A DNA stretch of 64,000 nucleotides from Yeosuana sp043876835 (GTDB lineage: Bacteria > Bacteroidota > Bacteroidia > Flavobacteriales > Flavobacteriaceae). The stretch covers positions 1-64,000 of the forward strand of contig NZ_JBAWJZ010000001.1 in the NCBI RefSeq assembly GCF_043876835.1, read 5' to 3'. Made by a program: the position numbers and the translations under genes. Below, piece by piece: positions 34,320-42,603 of this stretch. The stretch's first letter is position 1. Every line of letters starts with the position of its first letter. The notes beneath the pieces are model-generated. The model was not told the origin of the DNA. It was given only the letters and a program-made list of their open reading frames with translations, and did not search any database.

Positions 34320-36039
34320 TTTTTATTTTCTGAATGTAATTATTAACTCTTTCTTCCATAATAGCCAAAGTGACGGTGCCCTGTTCTAAAATGATTTCAT
34401 GAAACTCACGAATATCAAATTTTGTACCTAAAGCTAATTCGGCTTTCTTCCTCAATTCTCGAATTTTTAATTCTCCAATTTTATAAGATAACGCTTGCCC
34501 TGGCCATGAAATATATCGATCTGTTTCTGTATTAATTTCGTGCAATGACAATGCAGTGTTTGATGACATATATTCAACAACCTGGTCTCGTGTCCACCCT
34601 TTTGCATGGACTCCTGTATCAACAACCAACCTGCAAGCACGCCACATTTCATAAGTTAGCTGTCCAAATTTTTCGTATGGTGTTGTGTAAATTCCCATAT
34701 CATCGGCCAAAAACTCAGCATACAGTCCCCAACCTTCACCATAAGCAGACAAGTACAAATCCTTTCTAAATTGAGGAATGCTATCTCCCAATTCGTTATT
34801 TAAACTTCCTTGTAAATGATGGCCTGGAACTGCTTCGTGCGCAGTTAAAGATGGTAATGTGTACAATGTTCTGCTAGGTAAATCATAGGTGTTCACCCAA
34901 TAATAACCTGGTCCTGTACTTTCTTTAGATGTTCCTATATAGCGACCGCCAGTGTATTTGGGTGCAATGGCATCTGGAACTGCTGCAACACCATAAGGTT
35001 TTCTAGGCAAAGTTTTAAAAAATCGTGGCAATTGCGCATCAATTTGTTTTGATATATCTCGAGCAATCATTAATAATTCCTTTGGAGATTTAGCATAAAA
35101 TTGTTCGTCGGTCCTTAAAAAATGGAAGAAACCGGCAAAGCTTCCTTTAAAGTTTAAATCTTTAATTATTTGCTCCATTTCAGCTTTTAAGCGAGCTACT
35201 TCTTTTAGTCCTATTTGATGAATATCATCTGCCGTATATTCTGTGCTTGTCGTATAAAAATTTATTCGGTTTTGGTAAAATTCCTTTCCATTTGGCGTCT
35301 CTGAAACACCTAAACTAGTTCTTGTTTTTGGATAGTATTCAGTTTCAAAAAAGGTTTTTATACGTTTAAACTGAGGAGTTACTTTGGATTCAATAACTAT
35401 TTTTGCAGCCAATAAAACAGAATCTTTTTGTGATTCGCTTAAATCTGTTGGTAAATTTTTAAATGGCGAATAATAAAAACTATCCTCAAAATTATTCACA
35501 ATATTGTGGTTGTAAGTAGATTCATATCCTTTAAAAATCACCAATGGTTGAGAAACTCCTTTCTCTAAACCTTCACGCAAATTTGTTAGATGCTGATTTA
35601 CAAACTCCGGTATCGCGTTTAGTTTATTCAAATAGCCTTTAACTTGATTATAATTTGCTAAAGCTTTCACTTCATAAGTTAAATCACTGTGAAATCCAGC
35701 ATCTGAAAGTATTGGGTTTAAGTACTGCTCGAACTTATAATAATCAATTTTATCCTGTAATACAAAAGCTAAAAGTTCAGCAGAAATTCTTTCAGTTTCT
35801 TCTAATTTATTTTTATCAATTTTCGCTAATTTATCTAAAACTGTTTGAGCATAATCGGCTTCAGATTTATAATAATATTTTGTAAAAAGACCTAAAGGAT
35901 ATGCCTTTTCATCATATCCTTTGTGATTTTGATAGCTACTAATTATAGATTCTAATGATGCTTTTTTAACTTCATTTTTTTGTTTACAACCAAAAGTTAG
36001 AAACAAAAGAAAAAGTGATATAACTTTTAGATAGCTCAT
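34312..36039 (-). CDS. DUF885-family lipoprotein, predicted zinc metallopeptidase
   Basis: This 575-residue protein starts with a lipoprotein signal (LFLLFLTFGC, Cys18). It carries the DUF885 signature LTAHEAVPGHHLQG (about residue 398-411), a metalloprotease-like HExxPGHH site, followed by AYGEGWGLYAEFLADDMG with a probable third ligand Glu. Length is typical for DUF885. It sits inside the hydroxyproline operon, overlapping the aldehyde dehydrogenase gene by 4 bases and the epimerase gene by 8. A periplasmic or surface peptidase that frees hydroxyproline from peptides is a good hypothesis, but the activity of DUF885 proteins is poorly documented. Confidence 0.85.
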   Translation of the reverse strand: MSYLKVISLFLLFLTFGCKQKNEVKKASLESIISSYQNHKGYDEKAYPLGLFTKYYYKSEADYAQTVLDKLAKIDKNKLEETERISAELLAFVLQDKIDYYKFEQYLNPILSDAGFHSDLTYEVKALANYNQVKGYLNKLNAIPEFVNQHLTNLREGLEKGVSQPLVIFKGYESTYNHNIVNNFEDSFYYSPFKNLPTDLSESQKDSVLLAAKIVIESKVTPQFKRIKTFFETEYYPKTRTSLGVSETPNGKEFYQNRINFYTTSTEYTADDIHQIGLKEVARLKAEMEQIIKDLNFKGSFAGFFHFLRTDEQFYAKSPKELLMIARDISKQIDAQLPRFFKTLPRKPYGVAAVPDAIAPKYTGGRYIGTSKESTGPGYYWVNTYDLPSRTLYTLPSLTAHEAVPGHHLQGSLNNELGDSIPQFRKDLYLSAYGEGWGLYAEFLADDMGIYTTPYEKFGQLTYEMWRACRLVVDTGVHAKGWTRDQVVEYMSSNTALSLHEINTETDRYISWPGQALSYKIGELKIRELRKKAELALGTKFDIREFHEIILEQGTVTLAIMEERVNNYIQKIKNE

Positions 36040-37619
36040 ATACTATCATTTGTTTGTTTGTTGTCAACTAAACGAGAAATGCCTAAAGGGTTTTCGTTTT
36101 TTAATTCGTCTGGCAATAATTCATTAGGCCAGTCTTGATAGCTAAACGGACGAACCCAACGTTTTATAGAATTTATTCCAACAGCCGTAAATCGACTATC
36201 TGTTGAGGCTGGATATGGTCCACCATGTACCATAGAAGGACAAACCTCAACACCTGTTGGAACACCGTTATAGATAATTCTTCCTACTCTGTTTTGAAGC
36301 GCAGAGATTAATCCTGGGTATTCTGAAGCTTCATTATCTGCGATTAAAGTTCCTGTTAATTGTCCTTCTAATTTTGAGATAATCAATTCCAGTTGTTCTT
36401 TGTCTTGGCATTGGACCACCATTGAAAATGGTCCAAAAACTTCCTGATGTAAGTTAGTGTTCTCTAAAAAAGTTTGTCCTTCAACTGTAGTTATAGCTTG
36501 TTTTGCATAATTTGTTTGAACATCATTCTCGAAATCGGAAACAACACTTAAACCAGCCTGAGAAATCATTTTGGATTTATTATTCTCATAAGCACCAATA
36601 ATATTTGGATGCAACATACAAGTTGGTTCTATCTTGACAATTTCTTTCGATAATATTGAAATGAATTGAGTTAATGCATCACTTTTAATTGCCAATAATA
36701 ACCCCGGTTTTGTACAAAACTGACCCGTGCCTAAAATAATTGAACCTGCATAGGTTTTTGCTAAATCCTCTGCTCTATTCTTTAAGGCATTTGGCAACAT
36801 AATAACTGGATTGATACTACCCATTTCTGCAAAAACGGGAATAGGTTCTTCTCTTTGTGAAGCCAAATCATATAAAGCTCGACCACCTCTTAAACTTCCT
36901 GTAAACCCTACTGCTTTAACTTCTGGATGTTTCACCAATTGCGTCCCAACTTCAACTCCACTACTATTTAAATTAGAAAACACACCATTAGGCATATCCG
37001 TTTTTTCTGCTGCTTTTATAATAGCTGAAGCTACCAATTCACCTGTTCCGGCATGCATTGGATGCGATTTTACAATTACAGGGCAACCTGCTGCTAAAGC
37101 CGCTGCAGTATCGCCTCCTGCAGTTGAATATGCCAATGGAAAATTACTCGCTCCAAAAACAACAACTGGTCCTAACGGAATCAATAATTTTCTTAAATCT
37201 GGTTTTGGCAATGGTTCTCTATTTGGTTGCGCTGTATCAATACTAGCTTCAACCCAAGATCCTTCTTTTACTAAATCGGCAAATGAACGTAACTGAAAAA
37301 CCGTTCTTCCTCTCTCTCCTTTTGCTCTACCTTCTGGCAAACCCGATTCCTTGCAATAGGTTTGGATAAGCTCATCATTTAAAGCTAAAATTTCATCGGC
37401 AATGGCATTCAAAAAAGCTGCTTTTTTTTCTCCAGAAATAGTTCTGAAAACTTTAAAAGCTTCTGACGCCAAATGTACAGCTTCATCTATTTCTTCTGAA
37501 GTAGCCTCAACAAAAACGAATTCATTTTCAATGTTTAATAGAGGATTGAATGTTTTATAGGTTTTTGTTCCTTTGTCCAACTGCTTATTTCCTAGATAGT
37601 TTTTTCCTGTGATCATCAC
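36036..37619 (-). CDS. Alpha-ketoglutarate semialdehyde dehydrogenase (2,5-dioxovalerate dehydrogenase)
   Basis: This 527-residue NAD(P)-dependent aldehyde dehydrogenase has catalytic Glu265 in VFAEMGSINP and Cys302 in GTGQFCTKPG, plus the cofactor motif GFTGSLRGGRALYDLA. The EMGSINP and FCTKPG variants are those of the NADP-linked 2,5-dioxopentanoate dehydrogenase group. It would oxidise the semialdehyde produced by the DapA-family deaminase to 2-oxoglutarate, ending the hydroxyproline pathway. ATG occurs twice in tandem at the start; either could serve. It overlaps the DUF885 gene by 4 bases. Confidence 0.94.
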   Translation of the reverse strand: MMITGKNYLGNKQLDKGTKTYKTFNPLLNIENEFVFVEATSEEIDEAVHLASEAFKVFRTISGEKKAAFLNAIADEILALNDELIQTYCKESGLPEGRAKGERGRTVFQLRSFADLVKEGSWVEASIDTAQPNREPLPKPDLRKLLIPLGPVVVFGASNFPLAYSTAGGDTAAALAAGCPVIVKSHPMHAGTGELVASAIIKAAEKTDMPNGVFSNLNSSGVEVGTQLVKHPEVKAVGFTGSLRGGRALYDLASQREEPIPVFAEMGSINPVIMLPNALKNRAEDLAKTYAGSIILGTGQFCTKPGLLLAIKSDALTQFISILSKEIVKIEPTCMLHPNIIGAYENNKSKMISQAGLSVVSDFENDVQTNYAKQAITTVEGQTFLENTNLHQEVFGPFSMVVQCQDKEQLELIISKLEGQLTGTLIADNEASEYPGLISALQNRVGRIIYNGVPTGVEVCPSMVHGGPYPASTDSRFTAVGINSIKRWVRPFSYQDWPNELLPDELKNENPLGISRLVDNKQTNDSI

Positions 37620-37679
37620 TTTATTATTTGTGTTAGGGTTTACTCTCAGATTTCTATTTTAATAAATTGGAAATCGTGA

Positions 37680-37766
37680 ATGAGTAACATTTGAGGTGGC
37701 ATCCTTTTGTTTTTTAGCAAAAGATTTAACCGAAAGCCAGACCCACGCATGCGTAGTAACGCCCTA
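37680..37766 (-). repeat. Intergenic repeat-like element (flavobacterial GGGCGTT...GGCTTTC type)
   Basis: Read on the minus strand, the gap begins at the deaminase stop codon with GGGCGTTAC, then ACGCATGCGT (a perfect 10-bp palindrome at 37744-37753), GGTCTGGCTTTCGG, a CTTTTG...CAAAAG hairpin, and GGATGCCACCTCAAATG. This series resembles, from memory, a family of dispersed intergenic repeats in flavobacterial genomes of the form GGGCGTT...GGGCTTTC...AAAGGAT...CCxCTTCAA. Only one copy is in this window, so the call depends on that recollection. It may also act as a terminator or processing site within the operon. Confidence 0.5.
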
Positions 37767-38687
37767 ATTATTTAAATTTTTATAATCTGGTAAGGTTGGT
37801 CTTGTTTTTAAACCATCTTCAATAATTTTTACGATGGTTTTCCTTTCTTCACCTTCTAACACCAATCTTGGAGCTCTAACATATTCAGAACCTATTTCTG
37901 TGTATGCCGAAGCCAGTTTTATATATTGTACTAATTTAGGATTTATATCTAACTCTAACAAAGGCATAAACCATCTGTAAATAGCAATGGCTTCCTTAAT
38001 TTTTCCTGCTTTTTGAAGCTCATAAATCGCAACTGTTTCTGCTGGAAAAGCATCTACTAAACCAGCAACCCAACCATCTGCTCCTATAAGTAAGCTTTCT
38101 AAAGCCAAGGTATCAACACCAGTCATGATTGCTAATCGGTCTCCAAATCTGTTTTTAATTCTGGTAATATTGGTTGTGTCTCTTGTAGATTCCTTTACAG
38201 CCTGGATGTTTGGACAGGTTTCTAACAGTTTCTCAAACATGTCTAAGGTTACTTCAATTTTATAATCTACAGGATTATTGTAAATCATTATAGGCAATGA
38301 TGTACTATTGGCAACCGCTCTAAAATATTCTACCACTTCATCATCACTTGCTTTATAACGCATAGGTGGCAACATCATAAGTCCTTCAGCTCCATCTTCT
38401 TCGGCTGTCTTAGCTAAATTAATGGCTGCTTTGGTAGTTTGTTCAGCTATATTCATCAACACTGGCACTTTACCATTCACAAATGCAACAGTTTCTCTAG
38501 TTAATATTCTTCTTTCTTCATCACTTAAGGTGCTTGCTTCACCAAGTGTACCACCTAAAACAAGTCCATGAACTCCAGCATCTAACTGAGCTTTAATATT
38601 AACTTTAAAGAACTCAAGATCCAATTCATCATTTGATGTGAATTGTGTTGTTACCGCTGGCATAACGCCTTCCCACTTAATACTCAT
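37764..38687 (-). CDS. DapA-family 1-pyrroline-4-hydroxy-2-carboxylate deaminase
   Basis: This 307-residue class I aldolase-fold protein has Schiff-base Lys165 in AVKEST and catalytic Tyr136 in IYNNPVDY. The GGTLGEASTL loop near 45-54 replaces the GTTGE of true dihydrodipicolinate synthase. In this context it should deaminate the oxidase product to alpha-ketoglutarate semialdehyde. The start is the ATG at 38685-38687 (MSIKWEGVMP); an upstream in-frame TTG is unlikely. It is the first gene of the operon and is divergent from the AraC gene, and a repeat-like element lies between it and the dehydrogenase gene. Confidence 0.92.
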   Translation of the reverse strand: MSIKWEGVMPAVTTQFTSNDELDLEFFKVNIKAQLDAGVHGLVLGGTLGEASTLSDEERRILTRETVAFVNGKVPVLMNIAEQTTKAAINLAKTAEEDGAEGLMMLPPMRYKASDDEVVEYFRAVANSTSLPIMIYNNPVDYKIEVTLDMFEKLLETCPNIQAVKESTRDTTNITRIKNRFGDRLAIMTGVDTLALESLLIGADGWVAGLVDAFPAETVAIYELQKAGKIKEAIAIYRWFMPLLELDINPKLVQYIKLASAYTEIGSEYVRAPRLVLEGEERKTIVKIIEDGLKTRPTLPDYKNLNN

Positions 38688-38774
38688 AATTGTTATATTT
38701 TTATGAAGCAAAATTACTTTTACCTTAAGTAAATTTATCTCATATTGTTATCCAATTTTGATACTATATTATCC

Positions 38775-38782
38775 TATATTTG
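38775..38782 (+). promoter_or_regulatory. Putative -7 element of the AraC gene
   Basis: TATATTTG matches the Bacteroidota TAnnTTTG -7 consensus, 29 bases before the AraC ATG. The nearest upstream TTTG (38757-38760) is closer than the normal spacing, so the -33 box is uncertain. Confidence 0.35.
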
Positions 38783-38811
38783 TTGATTATTAGTGAAATT
38801 GAATAGTATTG

Positions 38812-39657
38812 ATGAAAATTTTTCCTTTTAAAATACCAAAACCTTTAAATGACGCGCTTGTTTTTCAAGTAGATTCTGGTGAGGTGTTTTATGATAAGCT
38901 TCATCAGCATGAAGAAATTCAAATAAGTTTTATAGTTGAAGGTGAAGGTGCATTGATAGTTGGAGATAAGGTTAATTATTATGAAAAGGAAGACATTGTA
39001 ATTATTGGCAGCAACTTACCTCATGTGTTTAAAAGCAACGTGAGTTATGGCAAAGAGTCAAAAATGCTTACCTTATTTTTCGCTAAAAATTCCTTTGGTT
39101 CTGAGTTTTTTGAATTGGAAGAACTACAAGAATTATCGCCTTTTTTTAAAAGAGCTTCACATGGCTTTAAGGTAACCTCTTCAAAAAAATATTTGTCCAC
39201 ACTTTTTAATCAGCTTGAAAACAGTTCAAAATTATCGCGCTTTTTGATCTTTTTAGAATTACTAAAAAAGACATCACAATGCAATTACAAAAGTCTATCT
39301 TCATTTATATATGAAAAAAAATTCACTGAAATTGAAGGTAAGCGCATGCAAGATGTTTTTGAATATACCATGACAAACTTTGAGCATGATATTTCATTGG
39401 AAACCATTTCTGAGATTGCCAACATGACAAAAAATGCCTTTTGTAAATACTTTAAAAAACGAACTAATAAAACCTATTTTAGATTTTTAAACGAATTACG
39501 ACTTGAACACGCCGGTAAACTATTAATAGACAAAAAAGATTTAACCATTGCCGATATTGCTTACAATTCTGGTTTTAAAAACATGTCAAATTTTAACCGA
39601 CAATTTAAAATGATAAAGAAAACTTCTCCTAATAATTTTAGAAAAGAATCTCTGTAA
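38812..39657 (+). CDS. AraC-family regulator of the hydroxyproline operon
   Basis: This 281-residue protein has an N-terminal cupin-type sensor domain (HQHEEIQISFIVEGEGALIVGD, about 27-48). A C-terminal AraC DNA-binding domain with two helix-turn-helix units follows (ISLETISEIANMTKNAFCKYFKKR and LTIADIAYNSGFKNMSNFNRQFK). The ATG at 38812 is preferred over an upstream in-frame TTG. It is divergent from the DapA-family gene, 124 bases away, which points to substrate-responsive activation of the operon. This is inferred from arrangement. Confidence 0.92.
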   Translation: MKIFPFKIPKPLNDALVFQVDSGEVFYDKLHQHEEIQISFIVEGEGALIVGDKVNYYEKEDIVIIGSNLPHVFKSNVSYGKESKMLTLFFAKNSFGSEFFELEELQELSPFFKRASHGFKVTSSKKYLSTLFNQLENSSKLSRFLIFLELLKKTSQCNYKSLSSFIYEKKFTEIEGKRMQDVFEYTMTNFEHDISLETISEIANMTKNAFCKYFKKRTNKTYFRFLNELRLEHAGKLLIDKKDLTIADIAYNSGFKNMSNFNRQFKMIKKTSPNNFRKESL

Positions 39658-39658
39658 T

Positions 39659-39808
39659 ATGAAACAAAAATACCTTTATATTATTTTAGGAATTGCTCTT
39701 ATTATTACCCTTATTGGACTAATAACTGGGAAGTTCTTTTTCTTGTTTTTAATATTACCTTTTGGATTCAGCTTTTTTAGAAAGAATAAAGGTGATGACA
39801 CTAACTAA
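39659..39808 (+). CDS. Small two-helix membrane protein (49 residues)
   Basis: An ATG one base after the AraC stop codon opens 49 codons ending in TAA. The product begins MKQKYLYIILGIALIITLIG and has two hydrophobic segments (about residues 5-23 and 26-40), then a charged tail RKNKGDDTN. The topology and the close spacing to AraC support a real gene. No family was recognised. Confidence 0.6.
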   Translation: MKQKYLYIILGIALIITLIGLITGKFFFLFLILPFGFSFFRKNKGDDTN

Positions 39809-40387
39809 TTAGGTCTTCTTCACATATTTGGTAATAATTACAATTTGTTGTCCATCAACTTTACCTTCAATATACTCAGCATTTTCAGGGTCTAAACGAA
39901 TATTTCTTACGGCAGTTCCTTGTTTTGCAACCATACTAGAACCTTTTACCTTAAGATCCTTTACCAAAACCACAGAATCTCCGGCCTCAAGAATTACCCC
40001 ATTAATGTCTCTATGAACAATTTTATTTGCTTCATCTTCGTGTTCGCCTGTAGCTCTTGCTAATGCCAAAGCCTCATCATCTAAATACATCATATCCAAC
40101 AAATCTTTTGGCCAACCTTGATTGCGCAATCTTTGTAGCATTCTCCAAGCCATAATTTGTACTGCTACAAATTCACTCCACATACTATCGTTTAAACAAC
40201 GCCAGTGATTTACATCCATTTCTGAATTTCCTTCAATCTGACTCAAACAAGTATTACAAACCAACAAACTATTATCAACATTTTCGTTCAATGATGGCGG
40301 AATAATGTATTGTGATAAGCTATCTGTTGATGCACAAAGTTCACAGGTTTTGTTACTTCTTTCTTGTAGTGTTTGTAATACGCTCAT
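39809..40387 (-). CDS. PhnA-domain zinc-ribbon protein
   Basis: This 192-residue protein begins MSVLQTLQERSNKTCELC. The N-terminal zinc ribbon uses two CxxC knuckles (CELC and CNTC). The C-terminal PhnA domain reads DINGVILEAGDSVVLVKDLKVKGSS and ends with QQIVIITKYVKKT. The ATG at 40387 is chosen because an upstream TTG would add a stretch not found in the family. PhnA proteins are widespread and, despite the name, not proven to act in phosphonate use; function is uncertain. Confidence 0.88.
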   Translation of the reverse strand: MSVLQTLQERSNKTCELCASTDSLSQYIIPPSLNENVDNSLLVCNTCLSQIEGNSEMDVNHWRCLNDSMWSEFVAVQIMAWRMLQRLRNQGWPKDLLDMMYLDDEALALARATGEHEDEANKIVHRDINGVILEAGDSVVLVKDLKVKGSSMVAKQGTAVRNIRLDPENAEYIEGKVDGQQIVIITKYVKKT

Positions 40388-40455
40388 GGTTTGTTTTTTA
40401 GATTTGGCAAAAGTACATTTAAAATATAATAGAGACAAGAACAACTTTGACAATA

Positions 40456-40485
40456 AAAAAAGGATGCCCGTGAGTATCCTTTTTT
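40456..40485 (-). terminator. Rho-independent terminator of the 40505-41323 gene
   Basis: AAAAAAGGAT and ATCCTTTTTT form a perfect 10-bp stem around a 10-base loop. It lies 20 bases downstream of the minus-strand gene and is followed, on that strand, by a T-run. Confidence 0.8.
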
Positions 40486-40504
40486 ATCGATGAAGTTTTT
40501 GTGT

Positions 40505-41323
40505 CTATTTTCTTAAACTTGGAATTACACTATAAATCTCATCTCCATGAATTCCTGTAAAATATTTATTATAACTTTGAAAGAAAGTTTTTCTCGCTTC
40601 TGGATCGGCCCAATGTGCCATAATTAATTCTCTGTTTTTATCAGATAATTTAGCTAGATCATCCATGGAATCTAAGAAAAATGCTTCCAAAAATTCCGTG
40701 CTATTATGACCCCAAAAATGTCTATGAGGATAATATGCTTTTATAAGATCATTTTTATTAATTACATTTTCAACATACTCAATATGTAATTTAGAAAGCT
40801 CTCCTTGAACTGTGTTTTCAGGATAAGAAAAATGACTTGTTCTTACATAAACAATTGAGTTATCTGTGAATTTTCCCGAAAATGGTTTTGAATTTGGTAA
40901 AACCCTATAAATCTCATCTGAATGTTTGTGAGTATAAAAATTGCCTTGTGTTTTAAGAAACTTATCCCTTGCCATCTCGTCTGGCCAAGCTTCTTTTTCA
41001 AGTTCAGTATTTCTTGCCGCTGCCTTATCAATTGCTTCCCAGCTATCATAAACTTGAACGTACTTTACATCAGTGCTGTTTGATGTATAAAGATGTGTAT
41101 AAAAACCAACACCCATAATGTATTCATTTTTCATGGTGACTTTGTCTAAATACTCCTTTTCAACATCAACCCAGTTTGCATCAGAATCATTGTCCAAATT
41201 AAAATGCATGGTTGTTACTGTATAATACTTTGGTTTTGGTTGGTTCTCTTGTGAAAAAGTAAAAGAACTAAATAGCAAAAGCATAGCAGCTATTGCGGTA
41301 AAAAAACGGTTGGTTGTTTTCAT
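40505..41323 (-). CDS. Secreted protein with two tandem dimeric alpha-beta-barrel-like repeats
   Basis: This 272-residue protein has a signal peptide (about 1-24, SSFTFSQ). It has an internal duplication: residues about 33-147 and 157-270 share the order strand, helix, strand, helix and each ends in a matching block, HKHSDEIYRVLP in the first and GIHGDEIYSVIP in the second. A shared WPDEMARDKFLKTQ / WADPEARKTFFQSY block precedes each. The pattern resembles ferredoxin-like dimeric alpha-beta-barrel domains. Function is unknown. It is a single-gene unit with its own terminator. Confidence 0.8.
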   Translation of the reverse strand: MKTTNRFFTAIAAMLLLFSSFTFSQENQPKPKYYTVTTMHFNLDNDSDANWVDVEKEYLDKVTMKNEYIMGVGFYTHLYTSNSTDVKYVQVYDSWEAIDKAAARNTELEKEAWPDEMARDKFLKTQGNFYTHKHSDEIYRVLPNSKPFSGKFTDNSIVYVRTSHFSYPENTVQGELSKLHIEYVENVINKNDLIKAYYPHRHFWGHNSTEFLEAFFLDSMDDLAKLSDKNRELIMAHWADPEARKTFFQSYNKYFTGIHGDEIYSVIPSLRK

Positions 41324-41493
41324 AATCTGTTTAAAATTTAAGTTAATATATTGGTTAAAATAAAATACAACTTTACAGATTTGGGGAAACCTTAACTATA
41401 CTATTAATCTAATTGAATTGGGGCGAGAGTTTGTGTATTTTTAAATATACAAATAAAAATTGGATTTTTTATATTATATTAGGAATTAACGCA

Positions 41494-41856
41494 CTAAATT
41501 AAATTATCTCTTAATTTTTTGGGCATCGATTTAACAACCATATCGTAACTATGATCTATAAGCTTTAAAATGAGCTTAGCAGAAAGCTCTCCTTTGTAAA
41601 TTAAAACAGAATTCCAATTTGTTTTGCTCATGTGCCAACCTGGTTGAATACTTTCATATTCCTCACGTAACTCAATGGCATAATCTGGATCGCATTTTAA
41701 GTTAACCCATCCTTCACCTGCTTCCCATTTTTCCAGAGGAAACAAGGCAAACATTTTACCTAAAACTTTAAAAACCAAAGTATCTGCATCAAAAGGAAAC
41801 TCTTCCGTAACGGCTTTTTTGCTAAGACAGTAATCTCTAAGTTGCTCTATATCCAT
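41494..41856 (-). CDS. MmcQ/YjbR-family DNA-binding-like protein
   Basis: This 120-residue protein has the MmcQ/YjbR pattern: MDIEQLRDYCLSKKAVTEEFPFD at the start, then FKVLGKMFALF, VNLKCDPDYAIELREEY, PGWHMSKTNWNSV, and DHSYDMVVKSMPKK at the end. Family members have a double-wing, CyaY-like fold, and their role is not settled. Its start overlaps the preceding GNAT stop by one base (TAATG), so it is the last gene of an overlapping run. Confidence 0.9.
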   Translation of the reverse strand: MDIEQLRDYCLSKKAVTEEFPFDADTLVFKVLGKMFALFPLEKWEAGEGWVNLKCDPDYAIELREEYESIQPGWHMSKTNWNSVLIYKGELSAKLILKLIDHSYDMVVKSMPKKLRDNLI

Positions 41857-42254
41857 TATAAAAGTCTTTCCATTAATTTTTCAGGATGCTTTAATTCTGT
41901 AAATTCAAATTGCTTGTACAGATTATGAGCATCTTTTGTTTTAAGCATCCAAACTTTGCATGTGCTTAATTGTGGTTCTTCAATAATTGCTTTCATTAAT
42001 TGTTTTGAGTAGCCTTTTCCCCTATTTTCAGGAAGGATAAAAACATCCATTAAGTATGCAAAAACTGTATAATCTGTAGCGACTCTTGCAAAACCGATTT
42101 GATTGCCATCTAAATAAACTCCAAAACACAAACAATGTTCTATTGTTTTTTTAACTTCATTAATAGTTCTCCCTTTTGCCCAATAAGAATCAGTTAAAAA
42201 CGCATGAATAACTTCTACTTGAAGTTTACTTTTATCTGTTGAAATTTCTATCAT
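41856..42254 (-). CDS. GNAT-family N-acetyltransferase
   Basis: This 132-residue acetyltransferase has a central acetyl-CoA motif, MDVFILPENRGKGYSKQLMKAIIE (about 70-93), with the RGKGYS loop. The N-terminal part (FLTDSYWAKGRTINEVKKTIEHCLCFGVY) matches the common single-domain GNAT type. It overlaps the DUF4260 gene by 23 bases and MmcQ by one, so it is translationally tied to both. Confidence 0.88.
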   Translation of the reverse strand: MIEISTDKSKLQVEVIHAFLTDSYWAKGRTINEVKKTIEHCLCFGVYLDGNQIGFARVATDYTVFAYLMDVFILPENRGKGYSKQLMKAIIEEPQLSTCKVWMLKTKDAHNLYKQFEFTELKHPEKLMERLL

Positions 42255-42603
42255 TCTTACCGATTTTTCCTAAATGTGTGTCATGAAATGAAGAACTATA
42301 TTTTAATCCATATCCAAATATTCTATCAAAAGAAGCATGCGAAAATAATATTAAACCAAAGAGTTGGGTTAATTGATTATTAAAATAAATCCCTAATAAA
42401 TAAACTAAAATTGCAATCCCTTTATGATGAAACAAATTATAAGTGAATCCACCAATTTTAGAGTTGACTATATACCCTAACATGCTTACATCGGGAGTTA
42501 AAATCAGCACTAAAAACCACCACCAACTAAAGTGCAATCCTGAAAAAAGGTAAATACCTAATACAAACATTCCTAATTCTTCTAATTTCAGTGTCGTTTT
42601 CAA
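42232..42603 (-). CDS. DUF4260 membrane protein, probable TTG start
   Basis: This 123-residue protein has several hydrophobic helices and the DUF4260 pattern KLEELGMFVLGIYLFSG...WWWFLVLILTPDVSMLGY and YNLFHHKG, with a FDRIFGYGLKY segment near the end. To keep the conserved KLEELG start, translation would begin at TTG (42601-42603), immediately after the cyclase stop. An internal ATG 12 codons in would cut the conserved N-terminus. Function is unknown. Confidence 0.8.
   Translation of the reverse strand: MKTTLKLEELGMFVLGIYLFSGLHFSWWWFLVLILTPDVSMLGYIVNSKIGGFTYNLFHHKGIAILVYLLGIYFNNQLTQLFGLILFSHASFDRIFGYGLKYSSSFHDTHLGKIGKNDRNFNR

Noticed and set aside
36811..37296. A 161-codon plus-strand frame opposite the aldehyde dehydrogenase gene
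   Set aside because: It is fully antisense to a gene with intact catalytic motifs, has no recognisable domain and reflects low stop frequency on that strand.
38685..38711. An upstream TTG start for the DapA-family gene
   Set aside because: It would add MLHKNITI, which is not typical of the family; the ATG at 38685-38687 gives the normal MSIKWEGVMPA start.
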